Shown piece by piece: positions 36,660 to 46,291 of a stretch of 64,000 nucleotides of DNA. Origin of the DNA: JAUXFK01 sp034189035 (GTDB taxonomy: Bacteria > Desulfobacterota > UBA8473). The stretch covers positions 1 through 64,000 of the forward strand of contig JAXHVA010000011.1 in NCBI GenBank assembly GCA_034189035.1, written 5' to 3'. The position numbers and the translations under genes are program-made. Every line of letters starts with the position of its first letter. The first letter of the stretch is position 1. The notes beneath the pieces were generated by a model. It searched no databases. It saw only the letters and a list, made by a program, of their open reading frames with translations, and had not been told where the DNA came from.

Positions 36660-38080
36660 TAAAAAAGACCTTATTTATATCTTTATTTTCGATTATTCTT
36701 GGGGCGACTCCATCTTTTGCCCTGGATCATACGAAAGCGCAGCATCCGGGGAAAATGGTTTTTAAGCCCTTGACATTCTCTCCTGCCAAGGCTGAGAGGA
36801 CCGTCTTGAAAGATGGGATGGTCTTGTATGTGCTTGAGGATCATGAACTTCCAGTAATCAATCTGTCTGCAACCATCAGAACCGGTTCTATATATGAACC
36901 TGAAGAAAAGGCAGGTTTAGCAAAACTCACAGGCAAGGTGATGCGGACAGGTGGGACCTCTTCCCTGACTCCGGATGAGATAAACGACCAGTTGGAATAT
37001 ATCGCAGGCATTATGGAGGTGAGTATTGGAAGAGAATCCGGTTCTGCTTCCCTCTCTGTTATGAAGAAGGATATAGATATGGGTCTTAAGATTTTTGCAG
37101 ATGTCTTGATAAGTCCCAGGTTGAGTCAAAAAAAGTTGGACTTGGCTAAGAAACAGGAGGTTGAGGCCATAAGAAGAGAGAATGACAACCCAAACAGTAT
37201 TGCTTTTCGAGAGTTTAGGAGGTTTTTGTACAGGGATAACCCCAGAGGGAGGATACCCACTAAAGAGTCTATAAACGCTATAACCAGAGGAGATCTGGTT
37301 GACTTTCACAGCAGATTTTTCACCAAAGAAAATATAATTCTCGGGGTTTCCGGGGACTTTAACAAGGATAAGATCGCAAGAAAAATAGAAAAGGCATTTC
37401 AAGGGTGGCAAAAAACCAGTATGAACATACCAAAACCCCCTCCTCCTGAACAATCTTATGATAAATTCATTGGTTATGCCTTTAAGGGTGTCCCTCAGTC
37501 AACAATTGTAACCGGACACTTAACTGTGAATAAAAAGCATCCTGACCATTATCCTTTTAAGATACTCAATTTTATCCTGGGAGAGGGGGGGTTCAGCTCG
37601 AGGTTGACATCAGAGATACGGTCCAACAGAGGACTCGCATACAGTGTAAGGAGTTTTTACAGGGGTGATGTTGATTACGGAGTTTTTGTGGCCCTGTGTC
37701 AAACCAAATCCAAGACGACATATCAGGCGCTATCCCTTATCTATAAGATAATAAAGGGGCTAAAAGAGGATGGTGTGACGGATGCGGAATTGGCCTGGGC
37801 AAAAGAGTCTATTATGAATAAGTTTGTTTTTTCATTTACATCTTCTTACAGCATAGTGAATCAACAGATGCAATTAGAGTATGATGAAATGCCGCAGCAC
37901 TTTTTAGAGGATTATCTTGATAATATATCGAAGGTTACCCTTGAGGATATTAAACGAGTCGCAAACGAATATCTTCATCCAGATAGGTCTCTTATCGTTA
38001 TAGTTGGCAATGGAAGAGATTTTGATACCCCATTATCTGAATTTGGTGAGGTGAATGAAATAGATTTAAAAGAGGAATAG
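36656..38080 (+). CDS. M16-family peptidase-like protein, non-catalytic partner
   Basis: A 474-residue secreted M16 homologue with a signal peptide (LFISLFSIILGATPSFA). At the position of HxxEH it reads GLAKLTGKVMRTGG, so it has no zinc site, while the R/Y motif of the C-terminal half is kept (RSNRGLAYSVRSFYRG). Pairs of one active and one inactive M16 protein form heterodimeric proteases, as in bacterial PqqL/YmxG-like and mitochondrial enzymes. The gene overlaps its partner by four bases and converges with cvpA 20 bases further on. Confidence 0.9.
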   Translation: MIKKTLFISLFSIILGATPSFALDHTKAQHPGKMVFKPLTFSPAKAERTVLKDGMVLYVLEDHELPVINLSATIRTGSIYEPEEKAGLAKLTGKVMRTGGTSSLTPDEINDQLEYIAGIMEVSIGRESGSASLSVMKKDIDMGLKIFADVLISPRLSQKKLDLAKKQEVEAIRRENDNPNSIAFREFRRFLYRDNPRGRIPTKESINAITRGDLVDFHSRFFTKENIILGVSGDFNKDKIARKIEKAFQGWQKTSMNIPKPPPPEQSYDKFIGYAFKGVPQSTIVTGHLTVNKKHPDHYPFKILNFILGEGGFSSRLTSEIRSNRGLAYSVRSFYRGDVDYGVFVALCQTKSKTTYQALSLIYKIIKGLKEDGVTDAELAWAKESIMNKFVFSFTSSYSIVNQQMQLEYDEMPQHFLEDYLDNISKVTLEDIKRVANEYLHPDRSLIVIVGNGRDFDTPLSEFGEVNEIDLKEE

Positions 38081-38099
38081 ACTATTCAGTTATTTTCTT

Positions 38100-38579
38100 T
38101 TATATCAAGAGATCACGCGGAATCAATTTCCATAGATATTCGATAAAGTGTATTAAAAAAGGGGAAAGGACTGAATCGAAAATCCATTTTTCGCTACCAA
38201 GGATAGGGTAGTTGGCTAAAAAAAGCAGGCTTACTCCAATAAAAATACAGCAGCAAAGAAGGCCGAGTAATCCGCCCCCAAAACGGTCAACCCAGCCCAG
38301 GTGAATGAAGTAAATAAATCTTTTGAGCATGATTCCTATTAAGGTGGTTATCCCTGCGATTATGAAAAAAATAGCAACAAAACTTACTATTGAGGCAAGG
38401 CTGGGGGTATGGATAATCCCACTGAGTATCTTAGCACCGTCTGGATAATACCTGCTGGCAAAAAATATTCCCATAACCAATGAAAATAGATAAAAAAAAC
38501 TCTTCATAAGTCCTATCTTTAGACCAAAAAAAATGCTGATGCTTACTATGATGATAATAACGATGTCCAGCCAGTTCAT
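38100..38579 (-). CDS. cvpA: CvpA-family inner membrane protein
   Basis: A 159-residue protein with four hydrophobic segments and the family opening NWLDIVIIIIVSISIFFGLKIG and later WVDRFGGGLLGLL. CvpA proteins are needed for colicin V production in E. coli and for envelope stress resistance elsewhere. It is the last gene of a three-gene minus-strand run, 8 bases after the acyltransferase-hydrolase fusion. Confidence 0.88.
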   Translation of the reverse strand: MNWLDIVIIIIVSISIFFGLKIGLMKSFFYLFSLVMGIFFASRYYPDGAKILSGIIHTPSLASIVSFVAIFFIIAGITTLIGIMLKRFIYFIHLGWVDRFGGGLLGLLCCCIFIGVSLLFLANYPILGSEKWIFDSVLSPFLIHFIEYLWKLIPRDLLI

Positions 38580-38587
38580 AATTTTAT

Positions 38588-40798
38588 CTATCGAATAAGC
38601 CTCTTAATAAAGCCTCTTATCTTAATAAATACTTCCTCAGATCCTTCCTTGCGAAGGATCCCGTGACGATTGAGCTCGAAGGAATAAAACTCTGCTTCTT
38701 TTGAACAGATACTATCAAGGATTATAGAGGCACTTCGTGGGTCTACAACCGGGTCGTTCTTTTCCTGGATTACCAGTGTGGGAACAGTGATGTATTGGAG
38801 AAGGTCTTTGCATCTATCCATGAGCTGTCCCAATTCTCTAACCCCTTTGATGCTGTTTTTGGTATAGTTGATCTCAGGGTTTTCAGGTTCATTATCCACA
38901 TACTCCTTTTTACCATCTTCTATATTCAGGCTTTCCAGTAATTCATTCCAAAAGTGGATCGGGCCAACCAGTTTTGTCTTGATGCTTTTAAGCTGCAATG
39001 GGGCGTTTACAGTAAAAAGACCAGCGATTTTATTCCCTTTATTTGCTGCAGCTAAAAGCGCCAGGGTACCTCCAGTAGAAAATCCCCCGATGATAACATG
39101 TTCACATGCATTTCTTAAGATCGCATATCCCCTATTAAAGGAATCATACCAATCCTTCCATGTAACATCGGTCAGGTTGTATGGGGATGTGCCATGTCCT
39201 TTTAAACGTGGGCCGTAAACAGAATATCCGAACTTTGCAAGATAATCTCCCAGGAGTCTCACCTCTTCGGGAGCTGACATATAACCATGGCATAAGAGTA
39301 TGCCCAAGTTTGATATCCCAGGATTGAGGTAAAACGGTGCCCCGATCTGTTTAGGTTTTGAGAGTGCCTCATCATAATACTGGTTGTAATCCTCATTAAA
39401 TATCTCTTGATCGAATCTGCTCAAATGGGCTATTATCTTTGATCGTATCTTCTTTTTAGAACATCGAAACTCCCTTTTGATAATCCTATAAAGGTCCTCT
39501 GAGGATTTTATTTCATTTGCTATAACCTGAATTGGGTTTTCTATCCGTATTCTGTGAAATTCATGATTCTGTTTTAGTCTTTTTTTATCAAAGATATAGA
39601 TATCATCCTTCTTTTCAATGATCTTCTCAGTTATAGCAAGTTGTTCGATATTATTATAGTTGTTTTCCGTTTCATCTGCCAAAAGTTCGATCGGTATATG
39701 ATCGATTGAAGGATGAACAGAGAAACTTCCGTCCTTTATAATTTCTTCACATGCTAAAAAGAGCCTGCACTTAAAAAGATGGCTCGATATTTTTGCCTTG
39801 TTCAAAGACAGCAAACCGATTGAAAAGAGATGATCCATGTTCACAGTGACCATAGAATAGATTCTTTTCATAAAGTGATTGGTTAAGCGACGAGAAACCC
39901 CTGTCAGATTTAATATGGCAGGATCCTTACCGCACTCGAATCTCTTTCTATATAATAACAGGGAAGACAGGAGTCTATTCTTTTTACAGTAGTGGGAATA
40001 GAGAAAGTCTGCTATATTTATTGGAGTGCCAAAAGTCAGATGGATAGAAGCATCGGAAAAGAGCAGATTCCCTTCAACCTCTAATTCCTCCTCCATTCTC
40101 TCTGACATGTCTTTCAGTAATTTAGAAGTAAATAACTGGACTATATTCTTCCCGGGCCGTATTGGGAAATATGTAAAGTTGGTTGGAACGATCACTGTCT
40201 GGGCCCTGGACAATTCATCCACATTCTTCATAGAAAATCTCTTGAGATACTCACAGACACATTCTTCGTCGCCTCTTCTCCATGCGTAAAGGATATTCCT
40301 TTTATAGAGTTCTGTAAGGATTGACAGAAAAGCAGATCCAGTAGGCATTAAACCTTTTCTTCCCGGATGATAAACACCGAGGTTTCTTGCTAGAACTATC
40401 TTTTTTGTCTTGATCATTGCCCCTTCAGGAAAAATAATCCAATTCTTTCTTCCTGTAATAAGGTCTCCTATTATAATGTCGTTCCTAGAGGGAGTATTAA
40501 CCGACATAGCTCCAAGTTCTCTCAAATAATCTCCTAACTTCCCTTTAAACAAGGATGGTTCGGCCAGGGAGTTCGGCATCTGATTTGTTATCTTCTTGAT
40601 GAAATAGGGGAGAAGGATTGTCTCACTTCTGGTAAAATGGTTCACTACAAACAAGACTGGGTTATTAGGGATATTTTCCTCGCCCTTTATCTTTATATCC
40701 GCTTTAATAAACCTCTCCAAAAGCCTGATAAACATTTCGGTCCCGTATAGTATTACGTTCATTTTTGAATGCTTTGACTCTGATCTTTGATGGAACAT
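38588..40798 (-). CDS. Fusion of PlsC-like acyltransferase and alpha/beta hydrolase
   Basis: A 736-residue two-enzyme protein. The N-terminal 250 residues are a lysophospholipid-acyltransferase domain: VVNHFTRSET replaces the usual NHxxxxD with a glutamate at the acid position, followed by NWIIFPEGAMI. After a linker of about 200 residues comes an alpha/beta hydrolase with oxyanion segment ILLCHGYMSAPEE, nucleophile elbow GGFSTGG, acid in EKNDPVVDP and histidine in LNRHGILRKEG, similar to monoacylglycerol lipases/BAAT. Together they suggest lipid remodelling at the cytoplasmic membrane face. It lies 46 bases after the antiporter gene. Confidence 0.85.
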   Translation of the reverse strand: MFHQRSESKHSKMNVILYGTEMFIRLLERFIKADIKIKGEENIPNNPVLFVVNHFTRSETILLPYFIKKITNQMPNSLAEPSLFKGKLGDYLRELGAMSVNTPSRNDIIIGDLITGRKNWIIFPEGAMIKTKKIVLARNLGVYHPGRKGLMPTGSAFLSILTELYKRNILYAWRRGDEECVCEYLKRFSMKNVDELSRAQTVIVPTNFTYFPIRPGKNIVQLFTSKLLKDMSERMEEELEVEGNLLFSDASIHLTFGTPINIADFLYSHYCKKNRLLSSLLLYRKRFECGKDPAILNLTGVSRRLTNHFMKRIYSMVTVNMDHLFSIGLLSLNKAKISSHLFKCRLFLACEEIIKDGSFSVHPSIDHIPIELLADETENNYNNIEQLAITEKIIEKKDDIYIFDKKRLKQNHEFHRIRIENPIQVIANEIKSSEDLYRIIKREFRCSKKKIRSKIIAHLSRFDQEIFNEDYNQYYDEALSKPKQIGAPFYLNPGISNLGILLCHGYMSAPEEVRLLGDYLAKFGYSVYGPRLKGHGTSPYNLTDVTWKDWYDSFNRGYAILRNACEHVIIGGFSTGGTLALLAAANKGNKIAGLFTVNAPLQLKSIKTKLVGPIHFWNELLESLNIEDGKKEYVDNEPENPEINYTKNSIKGVRELGQLMDRCKDLLQYITVPTLVIQEKNDPVVDPRSASIILDSICSKEAEFYSFELNRHGILRKEGSEEVFIKIRGFIKRLIR

Positions 40799-40844
40799 TT
40801 CCTTTGTTACCTTTCCAGAAGAAGGCGCTGTCCTACAATAGATT

Positions 40845-42635
40845 TTACATTTTGATATTCCGAAAAAAATCGCACACTTCCTTTTTTGTGGACATATTCT
40901 TGAGCCTTTCCCTATTTTCCTCTTTCTTCAAAATATATGATATTTCTGAAAGCAACTTCAGGTGATCTCTTGTTTCTTTTTCTGGAGAGAGAAAGAGAAA
41001 AACAATTTCTACGGGTTTTCCATCTATGGATGAGAATTTAATTCCTCTGCCTTTCTTTATACCCAATGCGCATATAAATATATCTACCAATTCAGTTCGT
41101 ATATGTGGTACAGCGATTCCATCGCCAATTCCTGTGGACTGAATTTGTTCCCTTAGTATTAGTTCTCTAAACAGGTGCATTTTTATTTTTTTCTTGATTT
41201 CTCCAGTCTCTATCAGACAACTTAACATCTCGTTTAATACCTCAAACATATCCACTCCATTCAGGGGAATCTTTATATTATTCTCCTTTAGCGCACAACT
41301 CAACAATGACCTTTCATGTTCAAGGATCTCTTGCCCTTTGAGTATCCTTTCTTCGCCAACTACCCATGATTTCCAACGTTTGAGTGCATGTTCCGATGCG
41401 AGAATACCCCCTACCTCAAAGATGATCATTGCAGGGATAACCGTTTGGAAGATAGATTCTCCCTTTGTGAGTACAAGGTCGATAAACGCTACTTGGACCG
41501 CAGCCAAGCCGGCTTGGGGGAGCATAAGCATCGGTAGACATTCGGTTATCTTTAGATCTTGTTTAGTGAGTTTACAACTGAGTCTTGTCCCAAAAAACTT
41601 TCCAACACCACGACCCACAATATAGAGCGAAACGAAAAATAGGATTTCCAGGTTATAGGTATCCAGTCTAAGATTTGCTCCAATTAAAGCAAAGAATATG
41701 AGATTAAAGGTCGGCGTAATGTTGTCAATGGAAAGGGAATCGAACACCCGCCTTGTATGAAAATTTGCTGCAAGCATACCGGCCACCAGGCTTGTGATCA
41801 AGAAAGGAAGTCCCAAATTCCATGCTGCTGCTGAACCTATACAGACGAGTCCTAAAATCAAAAGAAATATTTCTAGGGAAGGAGTGGGGGTGTCTTCAAA
41901 TACAAAACGTAAAAATCCCAAACCTGTTTTCCTCTCACTAAGCTCATGGGACGGTTCAATACTCGTCTCTCTAAGTGTAATTTTCAATAAACCAAAGATG
42001 GCGATCCCAATTATTACTGCCAAACCGACCTCTTTTAACATAACTGCTAAGATTTTACTGAAAATCAAAGCTTTACCAGCTTCCTTCTCAATGGCAATCT
42101 GCACAAAAACTGAAAACATAAGGATTTGTATTACATTACTCAAGACTACAATATTCGCAACCTTATATCGGATATCTCCTTCGATACCCATCTTTCTAAT
42201 CAGTATGAAAAGAGCAGCAGGTGCAGTAGCCACACCCACCGTTCCAATAATAAGTGCATGAATGGCTGGAAAACCAACTATATAAAAGAGTGAAAAAGTC
42301 AAGCCAAAGGTAAAGGTGATCTGAATAAAACAGATAATTAATATCTCCTTTCCTGCTTTTTGAATCCGATCTATGTGCATTTCTTCACCCAATGCAAAAA
42401 CAATGAGGGAAAATACTGCGAACATTAAAAACTTAAAGGAGGAGAATACCTGCTGATATAAATATGAGTCGAACCCTATTTGCGTAAGGGAATAGAGGGT
42501 TATCAGCATACCGCCTAGTATCTGCCCTGTAATTTCTCCCACACCGAGACGTGCAGACAGTTTACCAAAAAAAAGAGCAGAAATTACTAGTAGACCCAGG
42601 TAAAGAAGTTGATAGGGTATATAACAGATGTTCAT
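40845..42635 (-). CDS. CPA2-type cation/proton antiporter with C-terminal PTS EIIA domain
   Basis: A 596-residue protein. The first 400 residues have about 12 hydrophobic segments of a KefB/NapA-like antiporter (LGVGEITGQILGGMLI, LLILGLVCIGSAAAWNLGLP). The last 150 residues are an EIIA-Fru/Ntr-type domain with the phosphorylatable histidine in GIGDGIAVPHIRTE and later SFLSPEKETRDHLKLL-like sequence. This arrangement implies control of ion exchange by phosphotransfer, but no HPr or EI gene is in the window. ATG at 42635 has a poor ribosome site. Confidence 0.88.
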   Translation of the reverse strand: MNICYIPYQLLYLGLLVISALFFGKLSARLGVGEITGQILGGMLITLYSLTQIGFDSYLYQQVFSSFKFLMFAVFSLIVFALGEEMHIDRIQKAGKEILIICFIQITFTFGLTFSLFYIVGFPAIHALIIGTVGVATAPAALFILIRKMGIEGDIRYKVANIVVLSNVIQILMFSVFVQIAIEKEAGKALIFSKILAVMLKEVGLAVIIGIAIFGLLKITLRETSIEPSHELSERKTGLGFLRFVFEDTPTPSLEIFLLILGLVCIGSAAAWNLGLPFLITSLVAGMLAANFHTRRVFDSLSIDNITPTFNLIFFALIGANLRLDTYNLEILFFVSLYIVGRGVGKFFGTRLSCKLTKQDLKITECLPMLMLPQAGLAAVQVAFIDLVLTKGESIFQTVIPAMIIFEVGGILASEHALKRWKSWVVGEERILKGQEILEHERSLLSCALKENNIKIPLNGVDMFEVLNEMLSCLIETGEIKKKIKMHLFRELILREQIQSTGIGDGIAVPHIRTELVDIFICALGIKKGRGIKFSSIDGKPVEIVFLFLSPEKETRDHLKLLSEISYILKKEENRERLKNMSTKKEVCDFFRNIKM

Positions 42636-42789
42636 TACAACCTTGGTTATAAATCTATAGGCTGGACATAAATAACCATTTATAGATGGAAACTATTAAT
42701 AGATAGATTACCAGAAAAATATTTGTTCATCAACTGAATTGATCATTAAAGAAATGATAGGCTAATTTGGCTTCCTATAAAAGTTATTA

Positions 42790-42818
42790 TTGACACTCTA
42801 CTACCTTTTCCATATACT
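42790..42818 (+). promoter_or_regulatory. Strong sigma70-type promoter for the acyl-CoA dehydrogenase gene
   Basis: TTGACA at 42790-42795 and TATACT at 42813-42818 are spaced by exactly 17 bases. The site is about 100 bases before the acyl-CoA dehydrogenase ATG, in the divergent intergenic region with the antiporter gene. Confidence 0.65.
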
Positions 42819-42917
42819 CGTTAAAATGAAATAAACTTCGTTTTTTCTGAAACGATTTTGCAATAATTATATTGCGTTAATAACAGAAACAGAACATTAC
42901 TGAAAGGAGAATCACAT

Positions 42918-44114
42918 ATGGATTTTGCACTGACTCCAGAACAAGAGGCTCTGAAGAGAGAATTTGGAGAGTTCTTTAAAGAAGAGATGAAGACCGCCCC
43001 TCCTGCATTGGGATTCGGGGCTAGAGAGGCAAGCATGACCGAAGAGGGGTGGAAGTTTCATCGTCAGATGGCGGAGAAACTCGGTAAAAAGGGTTGGATT
43101 TCCAGGGCCTGGCCTAAAGAATATGGGGGCCTGGATGCACCTATCGTTGAACAGGTGATCTTCAATGAGGTGAGGGCAAACTATGGAGCACCGGGAATCG
43201 ACCAGTTTGGAGTAGGTATGCTCGCTCCAACCTTGTTAGTAGCAGGAAACGAAGATCAAAAGAAGAGATTCTTGCCCTCAATTGCACAAGGAAAAACAAT
43301 GTGGTGCCAGGGATGGAGTGAGCCAAATGCAGGCAGTGACCTTGCATCTCTTACAACCAAGGCAACCAGGAAGGGAGATAATTATATCATCAATGGTCAA
43401 AAGATTTGGACCAGCAATGCCCATCGAGCTGACTGGATGTTTATGCTCGCCAGGACAGATCCCAATGAAAAAAGAAGCAAGGGGATATCCTTCTTCCTTT
43501 TAGATATGAAAGCTCCCGGTGTTACTGTCCGTGCCATTGAGAATATGGATAAATCGCATTCGTATAATGAGGTATTATTTGAAGATGTAAAGGTTTCAGT
43601 CGAGAATAGAGTCGGCGAAGAAAATAAGGGTTGGGCAGTTACCAGGCAGACTATGAACTTTGAAAGAAGCGGAATTGACAGATTCGTAGAGATAAGGAAG
43701 ATTATAGAACTTTTAGTCCAATATGCCAAGGAGACAAAGAGAGACGGCAAATCACTGGCTGAAGATCCTATTATACGCCAGAAGCTTGCTCAGCTGGCCG
43801 TTGATAATGAGGCAGGTCAGGCCTTGGCTTATCGGATTGCCTGGGAACAGAGTAAAGGCGGTCTTATCATGGCCGCTTATATGGCATCTATGGCGAAGGT
43901 ATTTGGAAGTGAACTCTATCAACGTATTGCTTATATTGGTTGCGAGATTATGGGGATGCATAGCCAGATACAAGAGGAGAAATGGGCACCCTTGCGTGGG
44001 AAGTTTATCCATTATTACCAACTCTGTTGTGGTGGGAATATCGCTGCAGGGTCATCAGAGGTTCAGAGAAACCTTATCGCATGGGTGGGCCTTGGATTAC
44101 CGAGAACAATTTGA
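42918..44114 (+). CDS. Acyl-CoA dehydrogenase, large-subunit type
   Basis: A 398-residue flavoprotein with the acyl-CoA dehydrogenase pattern: QGWSEPNAGSDLASL, IWTSNAHRADWMFMLART and the C-terminal GNIAAGSSEVQRN. The glutamate that is catalytic in medium-chain enzymes (YEGTxEI) is alanine here. Length and sequence fit subunits of heteromeric dehydrogenases such as pimeloyl-CoA dehydrogenase (PimC). It has an aaaggag ribosome site and a strong promoter and is followed by a second dehydrogenase gene after a MITE-like insertion. A role in beta-oxidation of aromatic-derived CoA esters is inferred. Confidence 0.93.
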   Translation: MDFALTPEQEALKREFGEFFKEEMKTAPPALGFGAREASMTEEGWKFHRQMAEKLGKKGWISRAWPKEYGGLDAPIVEQVIFNEVRANYGAPGIDQFGVGMLAPTLLVAGNEDQKKRFLPSIAQGKTMWCQGWSEPNAGSDLASLTTKATRKGDNYIINGQKIWTSNAHRADWMFMLARTDPNEKRSKGISFFLLDMKAPGVTVRAIENMDKSHSYNEVLFEDVKVSVENRVGEENKGWAVTRQTMNFERSGIDRFVEIRKIIELLVQYAKETKRDGKSLAEDPIIRQKLAQLAVDNEAGQALAYRIAWEQSKGGLIMAAYMASMAKVFGSELYQRIAYIGCEIMGMHSQIQEEKWAPLRGKFIHYYQLCCGGNIAAGSSEVQRNLIAWVGLGLPRTI

Positions 44115-44116
44115 GT

Positions 44117-44292
44117 TGTAACAGTCTAGTTTTTTGAAAAGTGTCGTAAGAAGCGACAACCAATTTTTATCCGTGTAAAATTTACATTTCCCCCTATCAT
44201 TTCTTAACTCACTTAATCACTCGAAGACAATACACGCGTAAAATTTGACCGATATTGAAGCTCGATGATAGCTTTCTTTTTCATAGCGTAAA
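44117..44292. repeat. MITE-like element, copy with both terminal inverted repeats
   Basis: Left arm from gtaacagtctag (44117) to about 44180; right arm 44221-44292. The arms share the reverse-complement core of caaattttaatccgtgta seen in the 49966 copy. The interior, about 40 bases, is not conserved. It begins only three bases after the stop of the first dehydrogenase gene and ends 40 bases before the second. Confidence 0.65.
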
Positions 44293-44331
44293 ATATAATA
44301 CTTACAATATCATATATAGGAGGATACTGAT

Positions 44332-45465
44332 ATGAATCTTGACTTTACAGAAGAACAGGAGATATTAAGGGCATCAGTAAAGAGTTTTATAGGAAAGGAA
44401 TGTTCCAGTGAAAAGGTAAGGGAAATAGAAGACAGTGAAGATGGATATTCGAAAGAGACATGGAAAAAAATGGCTGAACTCGGCTGGATGGGGATTATAT
44501 TCCCTGAGGAGTATGGCGGATATGGTGGGACGTTTATAGACTTGATTGTCTTGATGGAAGAGATGGGCCGAGGCATTTTGCCAAGCCCCTTCTTTTCGAC
44601 TGTGGTCCTCAGTGGAGAAATTCTAATTGAGGGAGGATCAGAGGCCCAGAAGAAGGAATTTATTGAGAAGATTTCTACTGGTAATTTGATCATGGCTTTA
44701 GCGCTCTATGAGCAAAATGGAAGCTACAAACCATCTGGAGTTACTGTTAAGGCAACGCCCAATAACGATGGATATACAATACAGGGTACCAAGATGTTTG
44801 TTGGTGATGCAAATATTTCGGATTACCTGTTGGTTGCTGCCAGAACCAAAGAAGGGAGCGGTTTTGAAGATGGGATTACCCTTTTTGTCATCGATGCCAA
44901 AGACAAGGGGATTACCTGTAATAAGATGAAGTCTGTCGGTTCTGATAACCAATGTGAGGTTATATTCGATAGTGTATGCGTGTCAAAGGACAGTATCATA
45001 GGGGGCCTCGACAAAGGCTGGACAGTTATACAAAAAGCAAGTCAAAAAGCTATTGTTGCAAAATGCGCAGAGATGGTTGGCGGCATGGAGGCTTCCTTGG
45101 AAATGACCACTGCTTATTCAAAGGAAAGGGAACAGTATAAAAGACCGATTGGAAACTTTCAGGTAATTCAGCACTATCTTTCAAATATGTTCATAAAGAC
45201 AAACACAGCAAAGAACCTAACGTATGAGGCTGCCTGGATGGCAGGAGAGGGACTCACCTGTACCTATCATGTATCCGCAGCGAAGAGTTATGTGAGTGAG
45301 GCGTATAAGTACGTTACTGAAAGGGGTGTCCAGGTTCATGGTGCTATAGGCACAACCAGAGAACATGATATGGGGCTTTATTATAGGAGGGCAAAAGCGG
45401 CAGATGTCTTACTCGGTGATTGCGTTCATCACAATGAATTAGTTGCTAAAGAATTGGGTCTTTAA
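44332..45465 (+). CDS. Acyl-CoA dehydrogenase, small-subunit type
   Basis: A 377-residue acyl-CoA dehydrogenase homologue (ELGWMGIIFPEEYGGYGG, IKTNTAKNLTYEAAW, QVHGAIGTTREHDMGLYYRR, GDCVHHNELVAKELG). It lacks the YEGTxEI-type catalytic segment and fits the small-subunit branch (PimD-like) of heteromeric dehydrogenases, so it probably works with the 42918 product. A taggaggata ribosome site precedes the ATG. The end overlaps an alternative start of the HsdS-like gene. Confidence 0.92.
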   Translation: MNLDFTEEQEILRASVKSFIGKECSSEKVREIEDSEDGYSKETWKKMAELGWMGIIFPEEYGGYGGTFIDLIVLMEEMGRGILPSPFFSTVVLSGEILIEGGSEAQKKEFIEKISTGNLIMALALYEQNGSYKPSGVTVKATPNNDGYTIQGTKMFVGDANISDYLLVAARTKEGSGFEDGITLFVIDAKDKGITCNKMKSVGSDNQCEVIFDSVCVSKDSIIGGLDKGWTVIQKASQKAIVAKCAEMVGGMEASLEMTTAYSKEREQYKRPIGNFQVIQHYLSNMFIKTNTAKNLTYEAAWMAGEGLTCTYHVSAAKSYVSEAYKYVTERGVQVHGAIGTTREHDMGLYYRRAKAADVLLGDCVHHNELVAKELGL

Positions 45466-45535
45466 TATTTTAAACAAGAAGAATTCGGATCTAGACAACA
45501 GTACGATAAAGAGGCAGAATACAATAGAGAAAGAT

Positions 45536-46291
45536 ATGAATATACCCCTTCCGTCCTTGATAGATGAGGCGTTGGAAATATCAGATACGCTTCTAAAAAT
45601 GATCAAGGACTTTAAAAAAATCATGATGAAGAAATTCCTCGAAGTCGATGAGCATGCGGATATCCTGAAGATATATGAATCAGGCTTTCCTTCTTCCCCG
45701 TGGAAAATTGTAATGCTTAAGGAGCTTGTTACGCCAGATGGTATTGTACAGGGCCTACAGGACGAATTATTCTATGAAGGTTCGCATTCTGAGAATGGAT
45801 ATCCATTGTTACTGCCTGCGCATATCAAGAGTCTGCGATTCCAGCCGGATAGATTCAGGTATATTAGTGGTAAGTCTGTTTCTGAGAAATATATGGTTCA
45901 AGGTGGCGATATTATTATGCTCCAACACGGTGATGAGAAAGGCGCCTGTGCATTTGTCCCGTTTATGCACGAAGACTCAATTCTCGGCTGTGGTATGATC
46001 AGGATAAGAACAGATGCTGATCTGTGCGAAGTATTTTACATTGCGAATATACTGCATTTCTATTACAATACAGGCATTATGAAGAACCTGAAAGAAGAGG
46101 GGTCGGGCAGAATAGACCCATCAGTCTTATCAAGGATGCCAGTGCCTCTGCCTCCTTTAGAAAGACAAAAACAGATTGCTGATTTCATGCTACAGTTATC
46201 TGTTGGCATGGCAGCACAAGAAAATTATTGTAAGGAGATGTTTAGAATCAAAAAATTGATTGAAATTGGGGAGAAGGAAGTAAACGGTTAA
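45536..46291 (+). CDS. Lone single-TRD HsdS-like protein
   Basis: About 251 residues with one target-recognition-type domain: SPWKIVMLKELVTPDGIVQG, a central SEKYMVQGGDIIMLQHGDEKGACAF, GCGMIRIRTDADLC, and the closing SRMPVPLPPLERQKQIADFML typical of type I specificity subunits. HsdS normally has two such halves and HsdM/HsdR neighbours; here there are none. ATG 45536 after gagaaag is preferred over a TTG at 45443 that overlaps the dehydrogenase gene. Its role beside acyl-CoA genes is unknown. Confidence 0.75.
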   Translation: MNIPLPSLIDEALEISDTLLKMIKDFKKIMMKKFLEVDEHADILKIYESGFPSSPWKIVMLKELVTPDGIVQGLQDELFYEGSHSENGYPLLLPAHIKSLRFQPDRFRYISGKSVSEKYMVQGGDIIMLQHGDEKGACAFVPFMHEDSILGCGMIRIRTDADLCEVFYIANILHFYYNTGIMKNLKEEGSGRIDPSVLSRMPVPLPPLERQKQIADFMLQLSVGMAAQENYCKEMFRIKKLIEIGEKEVNG

